64,000 bases of DNA from Pseudomonas faucium (GTDB lineage Bacteria > Pseudomonadota > Gammaproteobacteria > Pseudomonadales > Pseudomonadaceae), in the NCBI RefSeq assembly GCF_021602585.1, contig NZ_BQIP01000005.1:1-64000 (forward strand). Direction: 5' to 3'. A program made the position numbers and the translations under genes. This document shows, in pieces, positions 1-8,507 of the stretch. Below the pieces are notes generated by a model. It was not told where the DNA came from, ran no database searches, and saw only the letters and a list, made by a program, of their open reading frames with translations. The stretch's first letter is position 1. Each line of letters opens with the position of its first letter.

Positions 1-110
1 ATGCAGACGTTGCGGTTGTTCGGGGTGATTCTGACTGGGGCGTTCTGTGCTCGGCAGATCATTCGCTTGAGCAGGGTTTGAGGCGCTTGGCTTGAGCCTT
101 TGGGTGTTCA

Positions 111-336
111 TGAGATCGAGCGCCGCCCGCGCGGCGCATCGCGGATAAATCCGCTCCTACATTTGTTGCAACGTACCTATGTCTGATAGGCCATGGTTGT
201 CAGCCTTGTTTGTACGACGCGGTTTCTCGGCGGGCACCAAGAGCGGACAACCATGGCCTGACAGGCCATGGCACGTTGCAACAAATGTAGGAGCGGATTT
301 ATCCGCGATGCGCCGCGCGGGCGGCGCTCGATCTCA
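111..336. repeat. 64-bp perfect inverted repeat with 98-bp spacer
   Basis: Bases 111-174 and 273-336 are exact reverse complements over 64 bp. The spacer (175-272) holds a second inverted repeat, aggccatggttgtc at 188-201 against gacaaccatggcct at 246-259. The outer 25 bp of each arm (gatcgagcgccgcccgcgcggcgc) recur at 23088-23123, so this is a dispersed repeat family; the inner part carries a gcggataaatccgc hairpin typical of Pseudomonas REPs. I see no gene in 1-377. The locus looks like two REP-type units in opposite orientation around a short insert. Confidence 0.9.
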
Positions 337-377
337 AGGCCCCCACCAAACCCCAGACGAGCCGCAAAAATCCCCAC

Positions 378-857
378 TCACCCACGCAACGCCGCCTCGA
401 TCGCCGCCACATCGATCTTGCCCATGTTCATCATCGCCTCGAACGCGCGCTTGGCTGCGGCCCGGTCCGGGTTGCCCAGCGCCTCGATGAGAATCCGTGG
501 GCAGATCTGCCAGGAAATCCCCCACTTGTCCTTGCACCAGCCGCACACGCTGGCTTCGCCACCATTACCGATGATGGCGTCCCACAAGCGGTCGGTTTCG
601 GCCTGGTCCTCGGTGCTGACCTGAAACGAAAACGCCTCGCTGTGCTTGAACGTCGGGCCGCCATTGAGCCCCACGCAGGGGATGCCCATGACCGTGAACT
701 CGACGGTGATCACATCGCCGGCCTTGCCCGAGGGGTAGTCGCTGGGCGCGGGGTGCGCGGCGATCACCCGGCTGTCGGGGAAGGTTTTGGCATAGAAGTT
801 TGCCGCCTCTTCAGCGTCCTGGTTGAACCACAGGCAGATCGTGTTCTTGGCAGTCAT
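378..857 (-). CDS. VOC superfamily protein (PhnB / 3-demethylubiquinone-methyltransferase-like fold)
   Basis: A 159-residue protein of the glyoxalase/bleomycin-resistance (vicinal oxygen chelate) superfamily. The opening ICLWFNQDAEEAANFYAKTF and the conserved CGWCKDKWGISWQICP segment near residues 105-120 are hallmarks of the PhnB-like branch. Members are small cytosolic proteins of mostly unknown substrate, and no reaction is assigned here. The start is ATG at 857, with GGAG nine bases upstream; a TTG two codons earlier is less likely. It is a single gene with no operon partner. The nearest upstream gene is divergent and the DNA downstream is the long inverted repeat. The family call is secure but the function is not known. 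Confidence 0.85.
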   Translation of the reverse strand: MTAKNTICLWFNQDAEEAANFYAKTFPDSRVIAAHPAPSDYPSGKAGDVITVEFTVMGIPCVGLNGGPTFKHSEAFSFQVSTEDQAETDRLWDAIIGNGGEASVCGWCKDKWGISWQICPRILIEALGNPDRAAAKRAFEAMMNMGKIDVAAIEAALRG

Positions 858-1091
858 GATCAAAGGCTCCAGGGATGAACAGTGAGCCTTTGAGTCTAGT
901 GCCTGTGCCCGGGCAGGCGACGCCGAGGGCCTGCCCTTCGTCGCGTTCGCGGCGGCACATATTTCACGTTCGGAGAAGTACTACGATTTTCAGCGATTTA
1001 TCCTACAGCCTAGCCACTTCACAGCATGCTTTGGCAGCCAGCATGATCCCTGACGTACTCAACAGGCGACTTTACGCAGGGAGAATCAGGT

Positions 1092-2321
1092 TTGTCCGAA
1101 TTCGAAGCGAAGCTGCAACACCTTACCGCTGACCAGGTCGAGGCGTTGTACAGCGAATACATCAGCGGTGAAAAAATTGCCCTCTTGATCAAGCGTTACG
1201 ACATCGACGTGGCGCCCAGCAGCCTGATCAAGACCTTCCCTCCCGTGCCCTGCCCCGCGCTGGCCTGCCCGTACTGCGAGGCCAGCCTGTTCGAACGGCG
1301 CAAGAGCAGGACGACCCACAGCTGGAACGAGAACCTGGCGTTCTGCAAGACCTGCGCGCACCGCCACTACTTCCCCGACCGCTCGCGCTGGCGCCGTGAC
1401 TGCACCTGCCGGCCGTGCCTGGATGCGCGCGAAGCGGCGAGGCAGGCGCAGGCCGTCGACCAGCGCAAGCGGGTCAAGGCGCACTGGTCGCTGGCAAAAC
1501 GCAAACCGCTGCTGCTGCACACCCTCTCGTTCACCCGCAAGCTGCAGTTGCTGGCCATGCTCGAAGTGCGCATGGACACCCAGCGCAATTGCCTGATGCC
1601 CGCAGATCAGGCTGGCCATGAGGCCCGGGTCAGCCCTTCGAAGGCCATGGACACCGAGATACTGCAGGTGCTGCACGAAGAATCGGTGCTGCTGGTCGAC
1701 CCCGACTCGCCCCTGGATGCCTTCAGCAACGACCTGGCGCCCAAGGCGTGGCAGAAAAAGGTGCACTGGGTCGCCAATGTCAGCCTGGACGGCTATCAGC
1801 GCACGAACCTGGCGCAGCTGTACCGGGTGATGCACAAGGAGCTGTCGGCGGGCCCGCTGCCGCAGTGGCGGGTGCAGATCATCGCGCTGATCGAGGCGCT
1901 CTCGGCCGAGGAGGTCTACGCCCACCTCGCCACCCGCTGCACGGAACACGGGCTGCCCTTCGACACCCGGACAAAGGCCCTGGAGATGGCCGCCCAGTTG
2001 CTCATGGCGCACCCGGTGCGCCATGCGTGGCTGCTGGCCGACAGCGCCATACGCGGTGCGCTGACGTACATCACCCGCACCCACGTGACCAAGCGCCACG
2101 CCAGCAGCACGCTGGCCGCCAGCATGTTGTCGATGGGCGAACGGGCGCTGAGGCAGCAGTGGCAGTTCAACCTGCCGAACGAGGAAACGCTGGCGCCGCG
2201 CTCCAGCCTCAGCCAGCTGCTGTTCGACGTGCTGCTGCAGCAGGACGACCACGGCCTGGGGCGCAAGCTGGGTGACTACATCGCCGATCTGCCCCTTCAC
2301 GCCGGCGCTTCGCGGCAGTGA
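1092..2321 (+). CDS. hypothetical protein with N-terminal Cys-rich (zinc-ribbon-like) region
   Basis: A 409-residue protein I do not recognise. The N-terminal third has three cysteine pairs: CPYC at residues 59-62, CKTC at 85-88 followed by His90 and His92, and CTCRPC at 104-109. This spacing suggests one or two structural zinc sites. A basic stretch (about 110-145) follows, and the rest looks helical without membrane segments or a signal peptide. The likely start is TTG at 1092, preceded by gggagaa; the first in-frame ATG lies far inside the protein, beyond the Cys-rich part. The cysteine arrangement hints at nucleic-acid binding, but that is inference. It is monocistronic between two intergenic spaces of over 200 bp. 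Confidence 0.7.
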   Translation: MSEFEAKLQHLTADQVEALYSEYISGEKIALLIKRYDIDVAPSSLIKTFPPVPCPALACPYCEASLFERRKSRTTHSWNENLAFCKTCAHRHYFPDRSRWRRDCTCRPCLDAREAARQAQAVDQRKRVKAHWSLAKRKPLLLHTLSFTRKLQLLAMLEVRMDTQRNCLMPADQAGHEARVSPSKAMDTEILQVLHEESVLLVDPDSPLDAFSNDLAPKAWQKKVHWVANVSLDGYQRTNLAQLYRVMHKELSAGPLPQWRVQIIALIEALSAEEVYAHLATRCTEHGLPFDTRTKALEMAAQLLMAHPVRHAWLLADSAIRGALTYITRTHVTKRHASSTLAASMLSMGERALRQQWQFNLPNEETLAPRSSLSQLLFDVLLQQDDHGLGRKLGDYIADLPLHAGASRQ

Positions 2322-2537
2322 CGTTGCCCCGGGCAAGCCCACCGCGCCGAGCCGGGTGGGCGCTCGCCAAGCGAGGCGCTCTAGATCGCCACTTGCAACA
2401 TTCTGCAGACAATTCCTGCCTCCGTCAGTGAACCTGCCTACAAAAATACGGTCTTTCGCTGACGGTCAATTCACCGACCAGTTCGCCGGCCCGTGCCATC
2501 ACCGGGCCTATATTTCCTGTTGCAGCGAAGACCCAAC

Positions 2538-3188
2538 ATGCCTGAATCCCGCCCAGCCTCCCTCGCCCTCCCAGCCCTGCGCGGCACCTTGCTCGCCGCC
2601 CTGGTGGCCCTCGCCGCCCCCGTGCATGCCGAAGAGCCGGCCAGCGATGCGCGCTGGGTCAGTGACAGCCTGAGCACCTACGTGCGCAGTGGCCCGACCG
2701 ACGGCCACCGCATCGTCGGCACGCTCAAGTCCGGGCAGAAACTCACCCTGGTCGGCAGCCAGGGCAACTACAGCCAGGTGCGTGGGCAGAACGGCGACCT
2801 GGTGTGGATCCTCACCAGCGACCTGCAGTCGGTGCCGGGCCAGGGCGATCGTCTGCCGCAGCTGGACGCTCAGGTGGCCGACCTTTCCGGGCAGTTGAAG
2901 AGCATCGATGACAGTTGGAAGAACCGCGTGCAGGGCATGCAGGAAACCCTGGATTCGCGCAAGCAGCTGATCGATGAGCTGCAAGCGCGCAACAAGGCGC
3001 TCAACGAGCAGCTCGACCAGAGCCAGTCGAGCCTGCGCGATACCCAGGCGCGGCTGGGCGATGAGAACAAGCAGGTGATGATGCGCTACATGGTGTATGG
3101 CGGCAGCATTGCCGGGGCGGGGTTGCTGGCCGGGTTGATCTTGCCGGCGCTGACCCGGGGGCGCAAGAAAAGCGATCGGTGGTTCTGA
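2538..3188 (+). CDS. TIGR04211-type SH3 domain protein, membrane anchored
   Basis: A 216-residue envelope protein. It has a signal peptide (about residues 1-33, ending VHAEE), then a bacterial SH3 domain (about 35-100, with YVRSGPTDGHRIVGTLKSGQ), a long Gln/Asp-rich coiled coil (about 110-180), a single transmembrane helix (about 187-207) and a basic RGRKK tail. This order matches the YgiM-like family of SH3-and-anchor proteins. The SH3 part should lie in the periplasm and the tail in the cytoplasm. ATG 2538 is chosen because the signal peptide begins there; an upstream GTG at 2493 would add 15 residues before it. Its molecular role is not established. Confidence 0.85.
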   Translation: MPESRPASLALPALRGTLLAALVALAAPVHAEEPASDARWVSDSLSTYVRSGPTDGHRIVGTLKSGQKLTLVGSQGNYSQVRGQNGDLVWILTSDLQSVPGQGDRLPQLDAQVADLSGQLKSIDDSWKNRVQGMQETLDSRKQLIDELQARNKALNEQLDQSQSSLRDTQARLGDENKQVMMRYMVYGGSIAGAGLLAGLILPALTRGRKKSDRWF

Positions 3189-3220
3189 GGCGCGCAAAAC
3201 CCGATAACTTGCGCGCCCCA

Positions 3221-3249
3221 CTGTGGGAGCGGGCTTGCCCGCTCCACAG
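3221..3249. repeat. REP-variant hairpin between convergent genes
   Basis: ctgtgggagcgggc pairs with the bases to 3249 (cccgctccacag) around a ttg loop. It is a variant of the gtgggagc REP palindrome and sits between two convergent genes. No T tract follows, so termination activity is uncertain. Confidence 0.6.
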
Positions 3250-3255
3250 CCTCGC

Positions 3256-3519
3256 CTACTTGTTGCGCGCCTTGTTGTAGATGGTCAAGGCCTGGTCAGC
3301 CGAGGCCTGGCACTGGGCCATGTCGCCTTTTTCGCGAGCCGCCTTGGCCGTTTTCAGGTGCTCTTTGAAGTCATGGGCCATGCCGCCATGCAGCGCTTGG
3401 CCACTGGCCTTGTGGATGTCTTCCAGGTTCTTGATCTTCGCGTCGCAATTGCTGGCAGGGTCAGCATGGGCGGCAACACTCAGCACAGAAGCAATCACCA
3501 GCAGTGTCATGGATTTCAT
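3256..3519 (-). CDS. small exported hypothetical protein
   Basis: An 87-residue protein with a clear signal peptide (MKSMTLLVIASVLSVAAHA). The mature part is about 67 residues, charged and helical, with two cysteines (ASNCDAK and AQCQAS) that could form a disulfide in the periplasm. The start is ATG 3519, preceded by a strong AGGAGG at eight-base spacing, so the longer upstream reading is rejected. Similar small secreted proteins of unknown function are common in pseudomonads. It ends convergently against the SH3 gene across a REP hairpin, and a LysR gene on the same strand lies just upstream. Confidence 0.75.
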   Translation of the reverse strand: MKSMTLLVIASVLSVAAHADPASNCDAKIKNLEDIHKASGQALHGGMAHDFKEHLKTAKAAREKGDMAQCQASADQALTIYNKARNK

Positions 3520-3592
3520 GAAGCGTCCTCCTGGGAAATCGGAAAGTTCATCGAGAAACAGGGGCTCGATGCAGCAAAAAGCATAGCTGCGC

Positions 3593-4507
3593 TTAGCCCG
3601 AATGCCCCTCATCAACCAGAAAGTCGATGAACACCCGCACCCGCAACGGCATATGCCGCGCCTGCGGGTAGATCAGCATGAACGGCCGTGAAGTCCCGCC
3701 ATACTCGGCAAGCACCTCCACCAACTCGCCACTGTCCAGCGCATCCTGCACGGTGAAGCGGTACGCCTGCATCAACCCGCCGCCATAGCGCACCAGGGTC
3801 GCCGTGGCGAGGAAGTCGCCCTGGCAGGTGAATCCGCCCTGGGTCTCGATTTCCCACTCGCGCCCTTCGCGGCGAAAACTCCACGGCGGGCGACGGCCCG
3901 TGCTGGCCAGCTCGAACTGGATGCATTCGTGCTGGGAAAGGTCTTCGGGCACCTGCGGCGTGCCCATGCGGGCCAGGTAGCCGGGGGTTGCCACCACCAC
4001 CAGTTCGGCATCCTCCAGGCGCCGTGCCACCAAGCGCGAGTCGGCCGGCTCGCGGCCGCGGATGGCCAGGTCGAAGTGTTCTTCGGCGAAGTCCACGTTG
4101 CGGTTGCTGACATGTACGTCCACCTGCACCTGCGGGTAGCGCGCTCGAAAACGCGGCAGCAGCGGCAGCAGGCGATGGTGGGCGTAGGGCGTCGGCGCGC
4201 TGATGCGCAAGCGCCCGCTGGGCGCGGCCTGGCCCCCGGTGACCTGGCGTTCCGCCTCCACCAGCTGCCCGAGCGCCTGGCGGCACTGCTGGTAGTACGC
4301 CTGCCCCGCGTCGGACAGGCGCATCTGCCGGGTGGTGCGCACGAACAAGCGCACCCCCAGGCGCTCCTCCAGGCGCGCCACGCTGCGGCTCACCGCCGCC
4401 GGGGTGACACCCGCCTCGCTGGCGGCGGCGGTGAAGCTGCCGTGGTCGGCGGCAAGGCAGAACAGCTCCAGGCTGCCCAGTTGAAGGTCATCGAAATGGC
4501 GGGTCAT
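3593..4507 (-). CDS. LysR-family transcriptional regulator
   Basis: A 304-residue LTTR. The N-terminal winged helix-turn-helix covers about residues 5-65 (ELFCLAADHGSFTAAASEAG, with VTPAAVSRSVARLE as the recognition helix). The substrate-binding domain starts near residue 95. It resembles the CrgA/DmlR-like branch. ATG 4507 is chosen so that the protein begins just before the HTH. It is divergent from the SDR/tautomerase pair starting at 4633, the usual LTTR arrangement, so it probably controls those genes. The effector is unknown. Confidence 0.9.
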   Translation of the reverse strand: MTRHFDDLQLGSLELFCLAADHGSFTAAASEAGVTPAAVSRSVARLEERLGVRLFVRTTRQMRLSDAGQAYYQQCRQALGQLVEAERQVTGGQAAPSGRLRISAPTPYAHHRLLPLLPRFRARYPQVQVDVHVSNRNVDFAEEHFDLAIRGREPADSRLVARRLEDAELVVVATPGYLARMGTPQVPEDLSQHECIQFELASTGRRPPWSFRREGREWEIETQGGFTCQGDFLATATLVRYGGGLMQAYRFTVQDALDSGELVEVLAEYGGTSRPFMLIYPQARHMPLRVRVFIDFLVDEGHSG

Positions 4508-4632
4508 GGTGGCTCGATTGATTACACGGTGTATCGATTGAAATGCCATCCACCTCATTTTTCAAGCGCTGGTTGCGACCTAAAGTGGTCACCACACCGA
4601 GCCGACCGGCTCATCTACCGGAGTACGCCAGC
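4508..4632. promoter_or_regulatory. divergent LysR/SDR control region
   Basis: This 125-bp space separates the divergent LysR and SDR genes. It contains two dyads: gattacac-g-gtgtatc at about 4520-4536 and gtggtcaccac at 4585-4595. Either could be the LTTR site. Both are short and were found by eye. Confidence 0.4.
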
Positions 4633-5367
4633 ATGACCCAGCCAAGAACCGTCATCATCACCGGGGCCTCGAGCGGCCTTGGCTTCGCCCTCGCCGAGGC
4701 GTTTCTCGAGCGTGGCGACAACGTGGTCGGCAACGCCCGCAGCCAGGCACGCCTGGACCAGGCAGCCGCCCGCCTCGGCCAGCCTCAACGTTTCATCGGC
4801 GTGGCCGGTGACATCGCCCAGGCCGACACCGCACAGCGGTTGTTTGCCGCAGCGCTGGAACGCTTCGGCGGCGTCGACATCCTGATCAACAACGCCGGGA
4901 TCTTCATTCCCAAGCCCTTTACCGAGTACAGCGAGGAGGACGTCGACGCCTTGGTCGGCACCAACCTCAAAGGCTTCTTCTACCCATCCCAGGCGGCGGC
5001 ACGGATCATGGCCGCGCAAGGGCACGGGCATATCATCGCCATCACCGCCTCGGTTGCCCTGCAGCCGGACACCCGCGTGCCGGCGCTGCTGCCGGTGCTG
5101 GTCAAGGGCGGCCTGAACCAGGCGGTCAAGGGCCTGGCCCTGGAGCTGGCGGCCAGCGGCGTGCAGGTCAACGCGGTGGCGCCCGGCATCATCGATACGC
5201 CGCTGCATGGCAGCAATGTCCAGGGCCTGGGCGCCTTGTCGCCCAGCGGCCGCACCGGCGCACCGCAGGATGTGGTGGACGCCGTGCTGTACCTGACCGA
5301 CGCACGCTTCGTCAGCGGCGTCATCCTGCCGGTGGACGGCGGCAGCACCGCCGGTACCTGGCACTGA
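4633..5367 (+). CDS. SDR-family oxidoreductase lacking the catalytic tyrosine
   Basis: A 244-residue classical-length short-chain dehydrogenase. It has the cofactor motif TGASSGLG (about residues 11-18), the NNAG motif (DILINNAG) and the catalytic-region serine in ITAS. The usual YxxxK reads PVLVK, so the lysine is present and the tyrosine is replaced by proline. The post-lysine helix and the VNAVAPGIIDTPLHG segment are otherwise normal. It may be a non-classical SDR with another acid/base residue, or a protein that binds cofactor without normal redox chemistry. It is followed after 18 bp by a tautomerase gene, probably an operon, and is divergent from a LysR gene. Confidence 0.88.
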   Translation: MTQPRTVIITGASSGLGFALAEAFLERGDNVVGNARSQARLDQAAARLGQPQRFIGVAGDIAQADTAQRLFAAALERFGGVDILINNAGIFIPKPFTEYSEEDVDALVGTNLKGFFYPSQAAARIMAAQGHGHIIAITASVALQPDTRVPALLPVLVKGGLNQAVKGLALELAASGVQVNAVAPGIIDTPLHGSNVQGLGALSPSGRTGAPQDVVDAVLYLTDARFVSGVILPVDGGSTAGTWH

Positions 5368-5385
5368 ACAGAGGAGATTGCAGCC

Positions 5386-5592
5386 ATGCCATATGTTCAT
5401 ATCCGCGTGACTGAAGAAGGTGTCAGCGCCGAGCACAAGCGCCAGTTGATCGAAGGCACGACGCGTCTGCTGCAGGAGGTGCTGGGCAAGCCGCCGGCGA
5501 GCACCTTCGTGGTGATCGAAGAAGTGCCGACCGATAACTGGGGGGTTGGCGGCGAGACCGTGACGGCCGTGAGGCTGCGAGAGCGGGGTTGA
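5386..5592 (+). CDS. 4-oxalocrotonate tautomerase family protein
   Basis: A 68-residue tautomerase subunit. After removal of the initiator Met the N-terminus is Pro (MPYVHIRVTEEGV), the catalytic proline of the family. The length and the VVIEEVPTDNWGVGG segment fit 4-OT-like proteins that form oligomers in the cytosol. Members ketonise enols or act on related small unsaturated acids; the substrate here cannot be read from the sequence. It lies 18 bp downstream of the SDR gene and carries its own gaggag ribosome binding site. The pair is likely co-transcribed under the divergent LysR. Confidence 0.88.
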   Translation: MPYVHIRVTEEGVSAEHKRQLIEGTTRLLQEVLGKPPASTFVVIEEVPTDNWGVGGETVTAVRLRERG

Positions 5593-5597
5593 GAACT

Positions 5598-5706
5598 GGG
5601 GCCGCTTGCGGCCCAATCGCCGGCAAGCCGGCTCCCACAGGGGATCGCGCCAGCTTTCAGTCCTTGTGGGAGCCGGCTTGCCGGCGATGGGCTGCGCAGC
5701 AGCCCC
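5598..5706. repeat. composite REP pair with flanking GC hairpins
   Basis: Two REP cores lie in opposite orientation (tcgccggcaagccggctcccaca at 5617-5639 and its complement at 5665-5688). Outside them are two short hairpins, gggccgc-tt-gcggccc (5599-5614) and gggctgc-gca-gcagccc (5689-5705). The element fills the space between convergent genes and may act as a bidirectional terminator. Confidence 0.85.
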
Positions 5707-5707
5707 C

Positions 5708-6589
5708 TTACTGGCGCAAGCGCTCCAGCGCCTCCAGCACATGCCCGGTGGCCTTCTCCACCTCCCCTTCCCTGCAAGCAATGCCCAGCTGCCGCCACAA
5801 CCCCGGCCGCAACGGCCGGCGCAGCACCCGCCGGTCCAGCTCCGCCGCCTCGCCTTCCTGAGGCAGCAAGGTGGCGCCGTAACCGGCGCCCACCAGGCTC
5901 TTGATCGCATCGTTGTAGTTCAGCTCGATCCGCGCCTCGGGGTACAAGCCGGCGGCGGCGAACCATTCACCGATCACCCGCGACAGCTGGGTGCTGCCGT
6001 CATTGAGAATCAGCGCCCGCTGCCCCAGCCAGGCCGGGGTGACCTTGGCCGGCGGCTGCCAGTCGGCAGGCACGTAGGCCAGGATCGGGTCGCGCCGCCA
6101 GGGGGTGAGCCGCACGCCCTTGCCTGCCACTTGCGGCAAGGCCACCAGGCCGATGTCCAGGGCGCCTTCGCGCAGGCGCGCCAGCGACGCCTGGGAGGTC
6201 AGTACCTGCACTTGCACGTCGATGCCCGGGTGCGCCACCCGCAAGTGCTCCAGCGCCTTGGGCAGCAGGTGGGCAATGGCACCGGTCGAGGCGCCCAGGC
6301 GCACCCGGCCGGTAAGGCCCTGCACTTGCCGGCGCACTTCGTCCAGCGCCTGGTCGGCATCGGCCAGCAGGCGCCGGGCGCGGGCCAGCAGGGTGTCGCC
6401 GGTGGGCGTCGGGCGCACCTGGTTGCGGTTGCGGGTCAGCAACGGCGCCCCTACCCGCGCCTCGAGCTCGGCCACGTGCAGGCTGATGGTCGGGGGCGCC
6501 AGGTTGAGCTGGCGGGCGGCCTCGGCGAACGAGCCGAGGTCAGCGATGACGACCAGCGTGCGAAGGCGGTCGAGGCTGATTTCGCGCAT
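5708..6589 (-). CDS. LysR-family transcriptional regulator
   Basis: A 293-residue LTTR with the N-terminal HTH ([20 protein letters not shown], recognition helix [17 protein letters not shown]) and a C-terminal ligand-binding domain. The sequence resembles the branch often found next to amino-acid metabolism genes. It is divergent from argC (start 6705), so control of argC or autoregulation from the 115-bp space between them is plausible but not shown. It runs convergently into the REP pair after the tautomerase gene. Confidence 0.88.
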   Translation of the reverse strand: MREISLDRLRTLVVIADLGSFAEAARQLNLAPPTISLHVAELEARVGAPLLTRNRNQVRPTPTGDTLLARARRLLADADQALDEVRRQVQGLTGRVRLGASTGAIAHLLPKALEHLRVAHPGIDVQVQVLTSQASLARLREGALDIGLVALPQVAGKGVRLTPWRRDPILAYVPADWQPPAKVTPAWLGQRALILNDGSTQLSRVIGEWFAAAGLYPEARIELNYNDAIKSLVGAGYGATLLPQEGEAAELDRRVLRRPLRPGLWRQLGIACREGEVEKATGHVLEALERLRQ

Positions 6590-6704
6590 GGGGGCAGGGT
6601 CCTGTTGGTTCAGAAAAGATGAACGTCAGCGTCATGATATTCAAATTTCCATTATCTGGGCGACAAGCGAGCATAGGCCATCTTCTTCGCACCGGACCCC
6701 GACC

Positions 6705-7643
6705 ATGCACACCCCTGTAGTTTTCATCGATGGCGACCAAGGCACCACCGGCCTGCAGATCCACGCACGCCTGCACGGGCGTGACGACCTGCAGCTGCTG
6801 ACCCTGCCCGAAGCCGAGCGCAAGGACCCGCAGCGGCGCAGCGACGCCATCAACAGCGCCGACATCGCCCTGCTCTGCCTGCCCGACGACGCTGCCCGCG
6901 ACGCCGTGGCCGCGATCCGCAACCCTGCGGTGCGGGTGATCGATGCAAGCTCTGCGCACCGCACCACCCCAGGCTGGGTGTATGGCCTGCCGGAGCTCGA
7001 TGCACAGCAAGCCGAGCGCATCGCCCAGGCCACCCGCGTCAGCAACCCCGGCTGCTACCCCACCGGCGCCATCGCCCTGTTGCGCCCGCTGGTCAACGCC
7101 GGCCTGCTGCCGGCCGACTACCCGCTGAGCATCCACGCCATCTCGGGTTACTCCGGCGGCGGCCGGGCGGCGGTCGAGCGCCATGAGCAGGGGGGCGGCG
7201 AAACGGCGCCGACCCTGCAGATGTATGGCCTGGAACTGGCCCACAAGCATGTGCCGGAAATCGAGCTGCACGCCGGGCTGTCGGCGCGCCCGGTGTTCCT
7301 GCCAGGGTATGCCGCCTACCGCCAGGGCATCGTGCTGAGCATCCCGCTGCAATTGCGCCTGCTGCCGGGCGTCAGCGCCGAGCAGCTGCAGGCCTGCCTG
7401 CAGCGTCACTACCAGGGTGCCCGCCATGTGCAGGTCATGCCCCTGCACCAGCACGGCGCGGCCACCGCCCTGGACCCCGAGGCCCTGAACGACAGCAACG
7501 ACCTGCGCCTGGCGCTGTACGCCAACCCCGAGCACGGCCAGGTGCTGCTGACGGCGGTGTTCGACAACCTCGGCAAAGGCGCCTCGGGCGCGGCGGTGCA
7601 GAACCTCGACCTGATGCTCGCGGGCCTGCAGGCAAGAGGCTGA
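6705..7643 (+). CDS. argC: N-acetyl-gamma-glutamyl-phosphate reductase, type 2
   Basis: A 312-residue ArgC of the short type 2 class. It reduces N-acetyl-gamma-glutamyl phosphate to the semialdehyde with NADPH in arginine biosynthesis. The N-terminal nucleotide-binding segment ([17 protein letters not shown]) and the catalytic cysteine in [10 protein letters not shown] are clear, as are [11 protein letters not shown] and the C-terminal [18 protein letters not shown] 6705 is the start; in-frame codons upstream overlap the LysR gene. Pseudomonads usually also have a longer type 1 ArgC elsewhere, so this could be a second copy with a specialised role. That cannot be judged from the window. Confidence 0.93.
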   Translation: MHTPVVFIDGDQGTTGLQIHARLHGRDDLQLLTLPEAERKDPQRRSDAINSADIALLCLPDDAARDAVAAIRNPAVRVIDASSAHRTTPGWVYGLPELDAQQAERIAQATRVSNPGCYPTGAIALLRPLVNAGLLPADYPLSIHAISGYSGGGRAAVERHEQGGGETAPTLQMYGLELAHKHVPEIELHAGLSARPVFLPGYAAYRQGIVLSIPLQLRLLPGVSAEQLQACLQRHYQGARHVQVMPLHQHGAATALDPEALNDSNDLRLALYANPEHGQVLLTAVFDNLGKGASGAAVQNLDLMLAGLQARG

Positions 7644-7668
7644 CCCGGCAAAAAGGGTTTAGACTGTG

Positions 7669-7695
7669 CACCCCGCGCCACCCCGGCGCGGGGTG
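7669..7695. terminator. GC-rich hairpin downstream of argC
   Basis: caccccgcgcc (7669-7679) pairs perfectly over 11 bp with ggcgcggggtg (7685-7695). No T run follows, so it may attenuate or stabilise transcript ends rather than be a classic intrinsic terminator. Confidence 0.5.
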
Positions 7696-7724
7696 ATCCA
7701 CCTGCAGCCGGAGCCCGCCCCCCG

Positions 7725-8411
7725 ATGTTCATCCTGAGCCGCCTCGACAGCGTGCCGCCCGAATCTTTCCAGAACCAGATCCGTGAGCTGGTGATCCACC
7801 ACGTCGGCGACCTGAGCAGCGTCGCCATTCGTGCCGATAACCCGCTGTATCCGCTGTACCAGTACGGCGTCGGCATGGAGGTGCATCAGTACCTGCAGGC
7901 CATGGACGGCACCCGCGGGCTGGCCGTGCAGCTGACCCTGGCGCTGGATGCCGAAGCGCCGGACCAGCTGCTCGGCTTCGCCCTCACCCTGCCCGCCCAG
8001 GACAACCCCCAAGCCTGTGCCCTGGCCTTCCTTGCCGTGGTGCCCGAGCGCCGCCGCGAGGGTGTCGCCCGCGCCCTGCTGGGCGATGTGCAGGCACGCT
8101 TTGCCAGCGTCGAGCTGAATGCCTTTGCGCACCAGGTGCCGTGGTTCGAGGCCATGGGCATGCAGGTGGTGGCGGCCAGCGGGCCGCAGGTATTGATGAG
8201 CAGTACCGGGGTGGCCAGCGGGGCGTTGATCGGGCGCTTGGACATTGCGCCGATCTACCAGGCCCAGGAGGTGCATCAGATTCACACCTACCTGCTCAAT
8301 CAGCAGGGTGAAGAGGCGATGATCGAGGCCGAGCAGCAGCGCGATGAGCGCCTGGATGAGTTGGCCGTGCAGGCGCGCGAGTGTGTGAGGCAGCGCAAGA
8401 CCGTGCATTGA
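7725..8411 (+). CDS. GNAT-family N-acetyltransferase
   Basis: A 228-residue protein with a GNAT core. The acetyl-CoA-binding motif A is visible as FLAVVPERRREGVARALL (around residues 103-120), containing the RxxGxA pattern. The C-terminal 60 residues are charged and helical and extend beyond the usual fold. The substrate is unknown. ATG 7725 directly precedes the folded domain (MFILSRLDSVPPE). It stands alone between a hairpin after argC and a REP pair. Confidence 0.8.
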   Translation: MFILSRLDSVPPESFQNQIRELVIHHVGDLSSVAIRADNPLYPLYQYGVGMEVHQYLQAMDGTRGLAVQLTLALDAEAPDQLLGFALTLPAQDNPQACALAFLAVVPERRREGVARALLGDVQARFASVELNAFAHQVPWFEAMGMQVVAASGPQVLMSSTGVASGALIGRLDIAPIYQAQEVHQIHTYLLNQQGEEAMIEAEQQRDERLDELAVQARECVRQRKTVH

Positions 8412-8420
8412 GCCGAGCGC

Positions 8421-8507
8421 CCTATCGCCGGCAAGCCGGCTCCCACAGGATGCTCACCGCCCTCGATGTGGGAGCCGGCTTGCCGGCGATAGGGCCACAC
8501 TGGCCCG
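8421..8507. repeat. REP pair with terminal hairpin
   Basis: Opposed REP cores at 8423-8447 and 8467-8491, followed by the hairpin gggcca-cac-tggccc (8492-8506). It lies between convergent genes, with the right-hand hairpin abutting the permease stop codon. Confidence 0.8.

Noticed and set aside
1086-2342. 418-codon frame antisense to the Cys-rich hypothetical gene
   Set aside because: The forward frame has a ribosome binding site and organised Cys pairs. The antisense frame has a shadow composition rich in Gln, Arg and Val.
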